From: DASYQD01 sp036005845
Lineage (GTDB): Bacteria; Acidobacteriota; Thermoanaerobaculia; Multivoradales; JAIOJS01
Length of the DNA stretch: 62,444 bases
Direction: 5' to 3'
Assembly (NCBI GenBank): GCA_036005845.1
Contig: DASYQD010000052.1
Span: forward strand, 1 to 62,444
The stretch's first letter is position 1. Every line of letters begins with the position of its first letter. The notes beneath the pieces are model-generated. The model was not told the DNA's origin. It made no database searches and worked only from the letters and a program-made list of their open reading frames with translations. Made by a program: the position numbers and the translations under genes. Positions 1-7,569 of this stretch are shown here, piece by piece.

Positions 1-83
1 CGGCCCCCGCGCCCGCTGCCCGCTCCGGCCGATCCGGCTCGAAGCCGTTCCGGGCTCCGCTCCGGATACAACGCTTGATCCGC

Positions 84-89
84 TACGAT
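84..89 (+). promoter_or_regulatory. -10-like hexamer before the first M20 peptidase
   Basis: TACGAT lies 10 nt before the ATG at 100. A transcript starting about 7 nt downstream would have almost no leader. No convincing -35 is visible. The same arrangement recurs at several other genes in the window. Bases 1-83 hold nothing I can assign. Confidence 0.4.
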
Positions 90-99
90 CCGCCTCCGC

Positions 100-1530
100 A
101 TGCCCCAATATGGCCTCGTAGAACGCCGCCGCCGCGCCGCGGCCCGCGCGGCCCTCTACGGCAGCCTGGCGCTCGTCGCCGCCGCCACCTTCGCGGCGCG
201 CACCTTCCTCCACCTCCCGCCCACCGGCGGTCCCGAGACCAACTGGTTCGGCGTCGCCTGGGAATCCAAGACGCCGGTACGCCTCCTCCAGCAATACCTC
301 CGCATCGACACCACCGAAGCCACCGGCGACGAGCTCGCCGCCGCCCTCTTCCTCGCCACCCCGCTCGAGGCCGCCGGCATTCCCGTCCACATCGAGACGG
401 TCGGCAAACACACCAACCTCTGGGCCGAGCTGCGCGGCGACGACCCGCGGCCGCTCATCCTCCTCTCCCACATGGACGTCGAGCCCGTGCTCACCCCCGA
501 CGAGTGGGCGCACCCGGCGTTCGCCGGCGTCATCGACCCGCCCTACCTCGTCGGCCGCGGCGCTTTCGACATGAAGAGCTACACCATCGCGCAGCTCCTC
601 GCGCTGCTCGACCTCGAGGCCAAGCACCCGCGCCCGCGGCGCTCGGTGCTGCTCATGGCCACCGCCGGCGAAGAGTCGGGCAGCGATCTCGGCATGCGCT
701 GGCTGGTCGCCGAGCACCCCGAGCTCTTCCGCAACGCCTGGGCGGTGATCACCGAAGGCGGCGTCGTCGAGGCGCGCAGTCTCGAGAGCCTCAAGTACTG
801 GGGCATCGAGGTCGGACAGAAACGTTTCGCCGAAGCGGTCGCCTGCGCGCCGACGCGCCACCGCCTGCTCGAGCTGCGCCAGGACATCGTCGACGCCGGT
901 TTTCGCTCCACCGGTCTCGAGGTCGATCCCCAGGTGCGCCGCTTCTGGCAGGTCTACCGCTCCTCGCGCGACCTGCCGGCGTTGCGCCGGCTGCTCGCCG
1001 ATCCCGCGGCCTTCGTACACGATCCCGCCGAGTTCCTCGACCTGCCCGGCTACCTGCGGTCGATGCTGCGCAACGAGCTGATCCCCTTCCAGCCCGAGCC
1101 GGCGGCGGGCGGCGGCTTCCAGATGCGGCTGATCTTCCACCTGCTGCCGGGCGCCGACCTCGAAGCGGCGCGGCGCGACCTGCTGCCGGAGTGGATGACG
1201 GGTGGCGTCGCGCTGGCCTTCCGCGCGCCGCCGCCGCCCGCCGCCATCAGCGCGGAGGACCATCCGGTCGTCGCCGCCATCGACGCCGAGCTGCGGCGCG
1301 ATTACGGCCGGCCGCTCGTCGGCCCCTACTTCCTGCCGTGGAGCGCTTCCGACTCGCGCTTCCTGCGGCCGCTCGGCATTCCCTGCTACGGCTTCGCGCC
1401 GTTCCTGCTGTTGACGCCCGAAACCGAGCGCATGGGACGCAACAACGAACAGATCACCCTTCCCGGGTTGGTGCAGGGCACCGACCTCTACCGCCGCGTC
1501 GTCGAGCGCCTGGCGACTGCCGAGCAGTGA
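100..1530 (+). CDS. M20 family metallopeptidase, membrane-anchored, divergent lid domain
   Basis: 476-residue zinc-dependent peptidase or amidohydrolase of the M20/ArgE/DapE fold. An Arg-rich N-terminus and a hydrophobic segment (about residues 18-36) predict a single membrane anchor with the catalytic domain outside the cytoplasm. Metal and catalytic residues are in place: H124 and D126 in SHMDV, D157 in GRGAFDMK, and the E191-E192 pair in TAGEES. The lid domain starts with KYWGIEVGQKR, but the GxGGH segment that normally supplies a substrate-contacting His is missing; the paralogue at 2313 has it. The ATG at 100 follows a -10-like element by 10 nt. Fold assignment is firm; substrate is unknown and the altered lid makes hydrolysis uncertain. 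Confidence 0.87.
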   Translation: MPQYGLVERRRRAAARAALYGSLALVAAATFAARTFLHLPPTGGPETNWFGVAWESKTPVRLLQQYLRIDTTEATGDELAAALFLATPLEAAGIPVHIETVGKHTNLWAELRGDDPRPLILLSHMDVEPVLTPDEWAHPAFAGVIDPPYLVGRGAFDMKSYTIAQLLALLDLEAKHPRPRRSVLLMATAGEESGSDLGMRWLVAEHPELFRNAWAVITEGGVVEARSLESLKYWGIEVGQKRFAEAVACAPTRHRLLELRQDIVDAGFRSTGLEVDPQVRRFWQVYRSSRDLPALRRLLADPAAFVHDPAEFLDLPGYLRSMLRNELIPFQPEPAAGGGFQMRLIFHLLPGADLEAARRDLLPEWMTGGVALAFRAPPPPAAISAEDHPVVAAIDAELRRDYGRPLVGPYFLPWSASDSRFLRPLGIPCYGFAPFLLLTPETERMGRNNEQITLPGLVQGTDLYRRVVERLATAEQ

Positions 1531-1636
1531 CAAATCCCGTCAACTCGGCTGACAAGAACCGTCCGCCGCGGCCCCTCGCGAACCCGCAAACCCCTGTCGC
1601 GGTTCGCTCGCCGCTGTAATCGGTTGCGGGATTCAC

Positions 1637-1651
1637 TGGCACGGTCCGTGC
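1637..1651 (+). promoter_or_regulatory. Sigma-54 (-24/-12) promoter of the first prepilin
   Basis: TGGCACGGTCCGTGC matches the sigma-54 pattern with GG at 1638-1639 and GC at 1650-1651, exactly 10 nt apart. The -24 half is a full TGGCAC; the -12 half is GTGC instead of TTGC. The start site would fall near 1662, about 46 nt before the prepilin ATG. A sigma-54 activator is encoded at 9583-10980. Confidence 0.7.
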
Positions 1652-1707
1652 TCGATTGCCCCCGAAACCGCACGGAATCAACCGTCGGGCGCCCGTGGGA
1701 GGTGTTC

Positions 1708-2229
1708 ATGCTGAGGAGACTCCGTAACCGGCAGCGGGGGTTCACTCTGATCGAGCTGCTGATCGTGGTCGCGATCATCGGCATCATCGCCGCGCTGCTG
1801 ATCCCGAACTTCCTGGATGCGCTCCAGAAGGCCAAGCAGAAGCGGACCGTGGCCGACATCCGCAACGCCGGTACGGCCGAGATGTCGTGGCTCACCGACC
1901 AGATCGCCGCCGCGGCAGCCGGTGCGAGCACCACCGTCGTCGATGTCGGGGACTACACGCAGATGGCCACCGCCAACCTGAGCAACCTGCTGGTGCCGCA
2001 GTACCTGCAGCAGGTGCCCGACAAGGACGGCTGGAAGGAAAACATCGACTACTACGTCACCACGAACTTCTCGAATAAGAAGATCATGCTCACCCGCAGC
2101 TACGGCCAGGGGGGCAACGACGACGGCGATACGTACACCGCCGGCGCCTTCGAGCCCACCGACTACGCGCAGGACATCGTGTGGGCCGACGGCTTCTTCG
2201 TCCGTTGGCCGCAGAAGGTCAGCACCTAA
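1708..2229 (+). CDS. Type IV prepilin / GspG-like pseudopilin 1
   Basis: 173-residue exported pilin-like protein. A short basic leader (MLRRLRNRQRG) is followed by the N-methylation/cleavage motif G-FTLIELLIV with the conserved Glu at mature position 5, then the long hydrophobic helix and a small globular domain ending in an aromatic-rich ADGFFVRWPQ tail. The ATG at 1708 is chosen because it gives a normal leader and follows the ribosome site GGGAGG. The C-terminal half is clearly homologous to the second prepilin at 3809. It should be processed by the prepilin peptidase at 6790. Whether it builds a type IV pilus or a type II secretion pseudopilus cannot be told here. Expression is probably sigma-54 dependent. 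Confidence 0.9.
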   Translation: MLRRLRNRQRGFTLIELLIVVAIIGIIAALLIPNFLDALQKAKQKRTVADIRNAGTAEMSWLTDQIAAAAAGASTTVVDVGDYTQMATANLSNLLVPQYLQQVPDKDGWKENIDYYVTTNFSNKKIMLTRSYGQGGNDDGDTYTAGAFEPTDYAQDIVWADGFFVRWPQKVST

Positions 2230-2253
2230 GCACCTCCGCCCGACTGCGATGGA

Positions 2254-2286
2254 ACGGGGCGCCAAGGGGCGCCCCGTTTCGTTTTG
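2254..2286 (+). terminator. Rho-independent terminator after prepilin 1
   Basis: A perfect 10-bp stem, ACGGGGCGCC / GGCGCCCCGT, with an AAGG tetraloop is followed by the T-rich tail TTCGTTTTG. It lies 25 nt after the prepilin stop and just before the next promoter, so it isolates the prepilin transcript. Confidence 0.85.
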
Positions 2287-2297
2287 CGGGCTTCCGC

Positions 2298-2303
2298 TAC
2301 AGT
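2298..2303 (+). promoter_or_regulatory. -10-like hexamer before the second M20 peptidase
   Basis: TACAGT lies 9 nt before the GTG chosen as start at 2313 and supports that start over the longer open frame. It fits the recurrent leaderless-type spacing seen in this window. Confidence 0.4.
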
Positions 2304-2312
2304 CCGCACACC

Positions 2313-3704
2313 GTGCGCCGGCTCGCTCCGCTCCTGCTCGCCGGCCTCCTCTACTGCCAGGCCCCCGCCGTTCCCGACGAGACGACGCTGTCGCAGCCGG
2401 CGCGGTGGCTGCAGGGCTACCTCCGGCTCGACACCACGAACCCGCCGGGCGGCGAGGCGCAGGCCGCGGCGTACCTCGAGAAGCTGCTCGCCGAGCACGG
2501 CATCGCCGCGCAGCGGCTGATCTCGCCGGGCGGCCGCGCCAACCTCTACGCGCGCCTGCGCGCGCATCCGGGTGTCGACGGCCCCGCGCTGCTCCTGCTC
2601 CACCACATGGACGTCGTCGCCGCCGGCCCCGGCTGGCACACGCCGCCGTTCGGCGCCGTGGCGCGCGACGGGCGCCTCTTCGGCCGCGGCGCGCTCGACG
2701 ACAAGAGCCTCGGCATCGCGCAGCTCGCGGCCTTCGTCGACGCCGCGCGCGTTCGTGGCATGCTCACCCGCGACGTCGTGCTGCTCGCCGTCGCCGACGA
2801 GGAGCGCGGCAGCGCCGAAGGCACCGCGTGGTTGCTGCAGGCGCACCCCGAGATCTTCCGCGGCGTCGCCGGCGTGCTCAACGAGGGCGGCGCCAACCGC
2901 CAGGTGAACGGGCGCCTTCTCTGGTGGGGCGTCGAGGTGGCGCAGAAGCGGCCGCTCTGGCTCGAGGTCGCCGCCACCGGCCGCGGCGGCCACGGCGCCG
3001 GCTTCAATCCACACTCGGCGACGCACGAGCTGATCCGCGCCCTCGACCGGCTGCTCGACAGGCCGCTCGTCTGGCGAGTCACGCCGGCGACGCGCAACTA
3101 CTTGCAGGCCCTGGCGCCGCTCCACAACGCGCACTGGCAGCCGCTGCTCCTGACGCCCGACCGCGTCATCGGCCGCGACGGCCCGAAGGGCGCCGGGCTG
3201 CTGCCGGGCATGGAGAACCTCTTCCTCGACACCGTGCAGGTGAACGTCCTGCAGGGCGCGGCGCAGATCAACGTCGTGCCGCCGCGCGCCACCGCGCGCG
3301 TCGACGTTCGCCTGCTGCCCGACACCGACGGTGAGGCCTTCCTCGCCGAGCTGCGCGGGCTCCTCGGCAAGGACGTCGAGGTGACCGTCTTGCTCACCTC
3401 GCCGCCGGTGCCGCCGACGCCGACCGACACGCCGCTGCACCGGGCGCTCGCCGCGGTCCTTCGCAAGGAGGGCCCCGTCGTGCCGTTCTTCTCCCCCGGC
3501 TTCACCGACTCGCGCCTCTTCCGCCGGCGCGGCATCCCTGCCTACGGCTTCTCGCCCTTCGCCCTCGAGCCGCAGGACCTGCTGGGCATCCACGGGGCCG
3601 ACGAGCGGATCCCGCTGCGCGAGCTCGACCGCGGCGTCGAGCGCCTGCGCCAGATAGTCCAGATGTGGTGCGGCGGTGGGCCGGCGCCGGCAAAGCGCCC
3701 CTAG
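2313..3704 (+). CDS. M20 family metallopeptidase, secreted
   Basis: 463-residue paralogue of the peptidase at 100-1530. The GTG at 2313 gives a hydrophobic export signal (VRRLAPLLLAGLLYC) and follows a -10-like element; the open frame extends further upstream without a signal. Metal-binding and catalytic positions are present: H98 and D100 in LHHMDV, D129 in GRGALDDK, and E163-E164 in ADEERGS. Unlike its paralogue it keeps the lid motif GRGGHG, so it should be an active carboxypeptidase or aminoacylase-type hydrolase in the periplasm. A Cys at residue 15 does not sit in a good lipobox. It lies between two prepilin genes as part of a duplicated unit. Confidence 0.88.
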   Translation: MRRLAPLLLAGLLYCQAPAVPDETTLSQPARWLQGYLRLDTTNPPGGEAQAAAYLEKLLAEHGIAAQRLISPGGRANLYARLRAHPGVDGPALLLLHHMDVVAAGPGWHTPPFGAVARDGRLFGRGALDDKSLGIAQLAAFVDAARVRGMLTRDVVLLAVADEERGSAEGTAWLLQAHPEIFRGVAGVLNEGGANRQVNGRLLWWGVEVAQKRPLWLEVAATGRGGHGAGFNPHSATHELIRALDRLLDRPLVWRVTPATRNYLQALAPLHNAHWQPLLLTPDRVIGRDGPKGAGLLPGMENLFLDTVQVNVLQGAAQINVVPPRATARVDVRLLPDTDGEAFLAELRGLLGKDVEVTVLLTSPPVPPTPTDTPLHRALAAVLRKEGPVVPFFSPGFTDSRLFRRRGIPAYGFSPFALEPQDLLGIHGADERIPLRELDRGVERLRQIVQMWCGGGPAPAKRP

Positions 3705-3712
3705 CAGAACGC

Positions 3713-3728
3713 TGGCCTGACGCTTGCA
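3713..3728 (+). promoter_or_regulatory. Sigma-54 (-24/-12) promoter of the second prepilin
   Basis: TGGCCTGACGCTTGCA has GG at 3714-3715, GC at 3726-3727 and exactly 10 nt between; the -12 element TTGCA is perfect. The start site would be near 3738, about 70 nt upstream of the prepilin ATG. It is independent support for the promoter seen at the paralogue. Confidence 0.68.
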
Positions 3729-3808
3729 CTGAGCCGGCCGCGTCAGCCATCAGAACGCGCGCGTCGATCATCACGACAGCGCGTCAGCCCACCAGGGGGG
3801 ACTCTCCG

Positions 3809-4327
3809 ATGCACCGACGGTTCCGGGAGAAGGGCTTCACGCTCATCGAGCTGCTGATCGTCGTCGCCATCATCGGCCTCCTGGCGGCGATGCTGATCCC
3901 CAACCTGCTCGACGCCATGCAGAAGGCGAAACAGAAGAAGACGATGGCCGACCAGCGGCTGCTCGGCGGCGCCATGATGGGCTGGCTCACCGACGAGGTC
4001 GGCGCCGCCGCCGCCGGCGCCCAGCTCACGCAGCTCGACCTGGCGCTCTACACGCCGATCACCGCGGCGAACCTCTACAACAAGCTGGTGCCCACCTATA
4101 TCCAGGACATCCCCGCCTACGACGGATGGAAGCGGCCGTATGACCTCTACCTCGACACCGTGCTGCCGATCGACGTCAACGTGATGGCGATCCGCAGCGC
4201 CGGACAGGGTGGCGTGCCGGCGGGCAACACCTACGTGTCCGGAGCCTTCGAGCCCACCGCCTTCGACGAGGACCTGGTGTGGGCCGACGGCTTCTTCGTG
4301 CGCTGGCCGCAGCGCATGAGCTCGTGA
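3809..4327 (+). CDS. Type IV prepilin / GspG-like pseudopilin 2
   Basis: 172-residue prepilin with leader MHRRFREKG, cleavage/methylation site G-FTLIELLIVV and Glu at mature position 5. The mature protein shares the order NLxNxLVPxYxQxxPxxDGWK and the ending ADGFFVRWPQ with prepilin 1, so the two are recent paralogues. The ATG at 3809 is preceded by AGGGGGGA and gives a typical short leader, whereas the upstream open frame does not. A sigma-54 promoter precedes it. It is probably a second major or minor pseudopilin of the same system. Confidence 0.9.
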   Translation: MHRRFREKGFTLIELLIVVAIIGLLAAMLIPNLLDAMQKAKQKKTMADQRLLGGAMMGWLTDEVGAAAAGAQLTQLDLALYTPITAANLYNKLVPTYIQDIPAYDGWKRPYDLYLDTVLPIDVNVMAIRSAGQGGVPAGNTYVSGAFEPTAFDEDLVWADGFFVRWPQRMSS

Positions 4328-4354
4328 GGCGGCCGCCCGCCGGCCGCTGACGGT

Positions 4355-4360
4355 TAGGAT
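4355..4360 (+). promoter_or_regulatory. -10-like hexamer before the YfhO-like gene
   Basis: TAGGAT is followed 9 nt later by an in-frame CTG at 4370. If the short-leader pattern holds, the membrane protein may start at this CTG rather than at the TTG at 4415. Confidence 0.3.
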
Positions 4361-4414
4361 CGCGCCGTCCTGAGACGCGCGATCTCCCTCGCCGGTCTGC
4401 GCCTGCGGCGGGCG

Positions 4415-6793
4415 TTGCCGCTGCTGCCCGCGGCGCTGCTGCTGTCGACGCTGCTGCTGCCGCTCGTCAGCCCGTCGCGCGTGCTGATGGTGCGCGACGT
4501 CTCCTTCTTTCACCTGCCGCTGCGGCAGGCGGTGGCGGCGCTGGTACACAGGGGCGAGCTGCCGGAGTGGAACGCCGGCATCCACGGCGGCCAGCCGATC
4601 CTCTCCAACCCCAACTACGCCGCCTTCTATCCGCCGAGCTGGCTGGCGCTCATCGTGCCGGTCGCCTGGGCGCTCGGGCTGCTCGTCATCCTCCACGCCG
4701 CGTGGGCGCTCGCCGGCGCCTGGCGGCTGCTGCGGCAGCTCGGCGCGGCGGCGGATGCGGCGGCGCTGGGAGCGATGGGGTTCGCGGCGTCGAGTTGGTT
4801 CCTGTCGCTCACCAGCACCTTCAACTTCTACTGCGCCATGGCGTGGTTTCCGTGGATCGTGGCGGCGGCGGAGAGCGCGTTTGCGGCGGAGCGGGAAACG
4901 GGCGATGCCGCACGCGCGGATGCAGGGCGTTGGGGCGGCGCGGCACTGTTCGCCGGGGCCGGCCTGGCGATGCAGCTCCTCGCCGGCGAGCCGGTGGCGG
5001 TGCTCGTCAGCGGTCTGGCGCTCGTCGGCCTCGCCGCCGGCCGGTGGAGGCGGCTGCGGCGCACGCTGCCGCGTCTGGCGGCCATTGCGCTGCTCGCGGC
5101 GGCGTTCGGCGCCGTGCAGCTCGTGCCGACGATGCATCGCCTTGCCGGTACGGCGCGTAGCGGACTGTCATCCGAGGAGGCGGGGCGCTGGTCGACGCCG
5201 CCCGCGCGGCTCGTCGACCTGGTGCTGCCGCGCTTCTGGGGCGACTCGGGCCGCGACGAGGAGGGGCTGTGGTTCGGCTGGGGCCTCCACGACCGCGATT
5301 TCCCGTACGTCGTGGCGCTCTACTCCGGGCTGCTGCTCACCGCGCTCGCGGCCGCCGCGCTGCTGCGCGGGCCGATTCCCTACCGCGGCGCGTGGGCGTT
5401 CGCGATGGGCGCCGGCGTGCTGCTGGCGCTCGGCCGGCACGACCCGCTGTGGGAGCCGCTGCGGCGCTTCGTGCCGCTGCTCGGCGTCGTGCGTTTCCCG
5501 GAGAAGTTCGTGGTGCTCGCCGCCGCGGTGGTGCCCATCGCGGGCGCGCTCGGTTGGCAGCACCTGCTCGACGCACGCGACCGTGGCGAGCGCGGCTGGG
5601 CGTTCCTGCCGGCGGCGCTCGCCGGCATCGTCGCCGCCGTCGCCGCGACCTTCGCCGGCGTGCTGGCGGCGAGGGCCGGCGTCGGCGCGCAGTTCATCCG
5701 CGACCACAGCGGGCTGCCGCCGTCGCCGCGCACGGTGGAGGCGGGGCTCGCCTTCCTGCGCCGCGAGGCGTGGGTGGCGCTGCTGTTGGCGCTCGCGGTG
5801 ACGCTGCTCCTGCTGCTCCTCGCGATGGGCCGTGCGAGCCGCCGCACGCTCGCCGGCGCGGCGCTCCTGCTGCTCGCGGTCGACCTCTGGTGGTACGGAC
5901 GCGGGCTCGAGCCGACGCTGCCCACAACTCAGGTGTCGGCGGCGCCGGCCGCGGTGGCGACCGCGCGGGCATTGGGCGGCCGCGTGTTCAGCGGCCCCGC
6001 CTTCGACCACCAGCCGGAGATCGGCGTGCGCCAGGGCCCGCCCGGGTTCCAGCAGCTCTGGGCGCGGCTGCAGCGGCTCGACCCCTACGCCGGCACGTTG
6101 TGGGGCGTCCAGTACGCCCTCGACCCCGACTACGACTTGATGTTGACGCCGTGGGCGCGCCACGCGCAGGCGCAGCTCGCCGCGGCGTGGCCGCGGCGCG
6201 GCGAGGTGAATCGCCTGCTCGGCGGCTGGGACGTCGGCGCGCTGGTGCTGCGCCGCGAGATGAGCGACCAGCTGCGCGAGCTACGCGCGACCGGCAAGCC
6301 GCCGCACACCTTCGCGCTCCTGCCGCTCGCCGAGCGGCTGCCGCGCTACCGCTTCGTGCGCACGATCTCGCACGTCGAGAACGCGGCGGCGGCGGCGAGC
6401 GAGCTGCCGCAGCTCGATCTCGCGAACGCGGACGTCTGTGTCGGCGACGGAGAGGTGGCGCCGCGCGGCTACGCCGCCGCGACGCTGCTCGCGCACGACG
6501 AAGGCCAACGAGTCCGCCTGCGCTATCGCGCCGCAGGCGCCGCGTTCCTCGTCGCCGCGATCACCTTCGACGACGGCTGGCAAGCCACGCTGGACGACGG
6601 GCCGCCCGCCGCCACCTGCCCCACCGCGCTCGGCCAGCTCGGCGTCGCGCTGCCGGCCGGCGAGCACGCGCTCCTGCTGCGCTATCGCGATCCCTGGGTG
6701 CGCGGCGGCGCCGCCATCACCGCCATCGCCCTGCTCGGCGCCGCGCTCGTCGCGAGCCGCCGCCGGCGGCCGCCCGTAGAATCCGCCGCATGA
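4415..6793 (+). CDS. YfhO-like polytopic membrane protein
   Basis: 792-residue integral membrane protein with about 12 hydrophobic segments. The first loop carries RDVSFFHLP and GELPEWNAGIHGGQPILSNP, typical of YfhO-type proteins related to GT-C glycosyltransferases that act on lipid-linked sugars at the outer face of the inner membrane. The C-terminus has an extracytoplasmic domain ending in one more helix (about residues 760-780). The start is unsure: TTG at 4415 opens inside the first helix, and CTG at 4370 would add 15 residues beginning with two arginines. The stop overlaps the prepilin peptidase by 4 nt. No substrate can be assigned. Confidence 0.75.
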   Translation: MPLLPAALLLSTLLLPLVSPSRVLMVRDVSFFHLPLRQAVAALVHRGELPEWNAGIHGGQPILSNPNYAAFYPPSWLALIVPVAWALGLLVILHAAWALAGAWRLLRQLGAAADAAALGAMGFAASSWFLSLTSTFNFYCAMAWFPWIVAAAESAFAAERETGDAARADAGRWGGAALFAGAGLAMQLLAGEPVAVLVSGLALVGLAAGRWRRLRRTLPRLAAIALLAAAFGAVQLVPTMHRLAGTARSGLSSEEAGRWSTPPARLVDLVLPRFWGDSGRDEEGLWFGWGLHDRDFPYVVALYSGLLLTALAAAALLRGPIPYRGAWAFAMGAGVLLALGRHDPLWEPLRRFVPLLGVVRFPEKFVVLAAAVVPIAGALGWQHLLDARDRGERGWAFLPAALAGIVAAVAATFAGVLAARAGVGAQFIRDHSGLPPSPRTVEAGLAFLRREAWVALLLALAVTLLLLLLAMGRASRRTLAGAALLLLAVDLWWYGRGLEPTLPTTQVSAAPAAVATARALGGRVFSGPAFDHQPEIGVRQGPPGFQQLWARLQRLDPYAGTLWGVQYALDPDYDLMLTPWARHAQAQLAAAWPRRGEVNRLLGGWDVGALVLRREMSDQLRELRATGKPPHTFALLPLAERLPRYRFVRTISHVENAAAAASELPQLDLANADVCVGDGEVAPRGYAAATLLAHDEGQRVRLRYRAAGAAFLVAAITFDDGWQATLDDGPPAATCPTALGQLGVALPAGEHALLLRYRDPWVRGGAAITAIALLGAALVASRRRRPPVESAA
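6777..6782 (+). promoter_or_regulatory. -10-like hexamer before the prepilin peptidase
   Basis: TAGAAT sits inside the last codons of the YfhO-like gene, 7 nt before the ATG at 6790. It suggests an internal promoter giving a leaderless prepilin peptidase transcript. Confidence 0.42.
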
Positions 6794-7569
6794 GCTCGCC
6801 CGCGCGGCTGCTGCTCGACCTCTACGTGGCCGCCGTCGGGCTCGTCATCGGCAGCTACCTCAACGTCGTCATCCACCGCCTGCCGCGCGAGGAGTCGACG
6901 GTGCTGCCGCGCTCGCGCTGCCCGCGCTGCGGCGCGCAGTTGCGCGCCCGCGACAACCTGCCGCTGCTGAGCTTCCTGCTGCTGCGCGGCCGCTGCCGGG
7001 AGTGCCAGGCGCCGATCTCGTGGCGCTACCCGCTGGTCGAGGCGATGACGGCGATCCTCTTCGTCGGCTGCCTCGAGAGCTTCGGCCTCACCTGGCACGC
7101 GGCGGCGGCGGCGGCGTTCGGCAGCGCGCTCATCGCGCTCGCCGGCATCGACCTCGAGCACTTCCTGCTCCCCGACGCCATCACGCTGCCGGGGATCGCC
7201 ATCGGCCTGCTGATCTCGCTCTTCGCCGACTGGATCGACTGGAAGCAGGCGCTGCTCGGCGCGGCGCTGGGCGGCGGCGGCCTCTGGCTGCTGGCGCAGC
7301 TCTGGGTGCTGCTGCGGCACGAGGAAGGCATGGGGCTCGGGGACGTCAAGATGCTGGCGATGGTGGGCGCCTTCCTCGGCTGGCAGGGCGTCATCGTCAC
7401 CGTCTTCCTCGGCTCGCTCGTCGGCGCGGTCGTCGGTCTCAGCCTGATCGCGGCGGGACGGCTCGACCTCGGCTCGCGGTTGCCGTTCGGCGTCTTTCTC
7501 GCCGGCGGCGCGATGGTGGCGCTGTTCGCCGGGCCCTTCCTCGTCGCGCGCTATACGCGCCTGTTGTGA
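6790..7569 (+). CDS. pilD: Prepilin peptidase / N-methyltransferase (A24 family)
   Basis: 259-residue polytopic enzyme that removes prepilin leaders at the inner face of the cytoplasmic membrane and N-methylates the new Phe. The full bifunctional layout is present: N-terminal GSYLNVVIHRLP, the zinc-binding Cys quartet C44/C47/C69/C72, then the two aspartates of the aspartyl peptidase, D121 (in GIDLEHFLLPD) and D185 in the signature GLGDVKM. ATGA overlaps the YfhO-like gene upstream, and the TGATG junction starts the histidine kinase downstream. Its natural substrates are the two prepilins at 1708 and 3809. Confidence 0.95.
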   Translation: MSSPARLLLDLYVAAVGLVIGSYLNVVIHRLPREESTVLPRSRCPRCGAQLRARDNLPLLSFLLLRGRCRECQAPISWRYPLVEAMTAILFVGCLESFGLTWHAAAAAAFGSALIALAGIDLEHFLLPDAITLPGIAIGLLISLFADWIDWKQALLGAALGGGGLWLLAQLWVLLRHEEGMGLGDVKMLAMVGAFLGWQGVIVTVFLGSLVGAVVGLSLIAAGRLDLGSRLPFGVFLAGGAMVALFAGPFLVARYTRLL

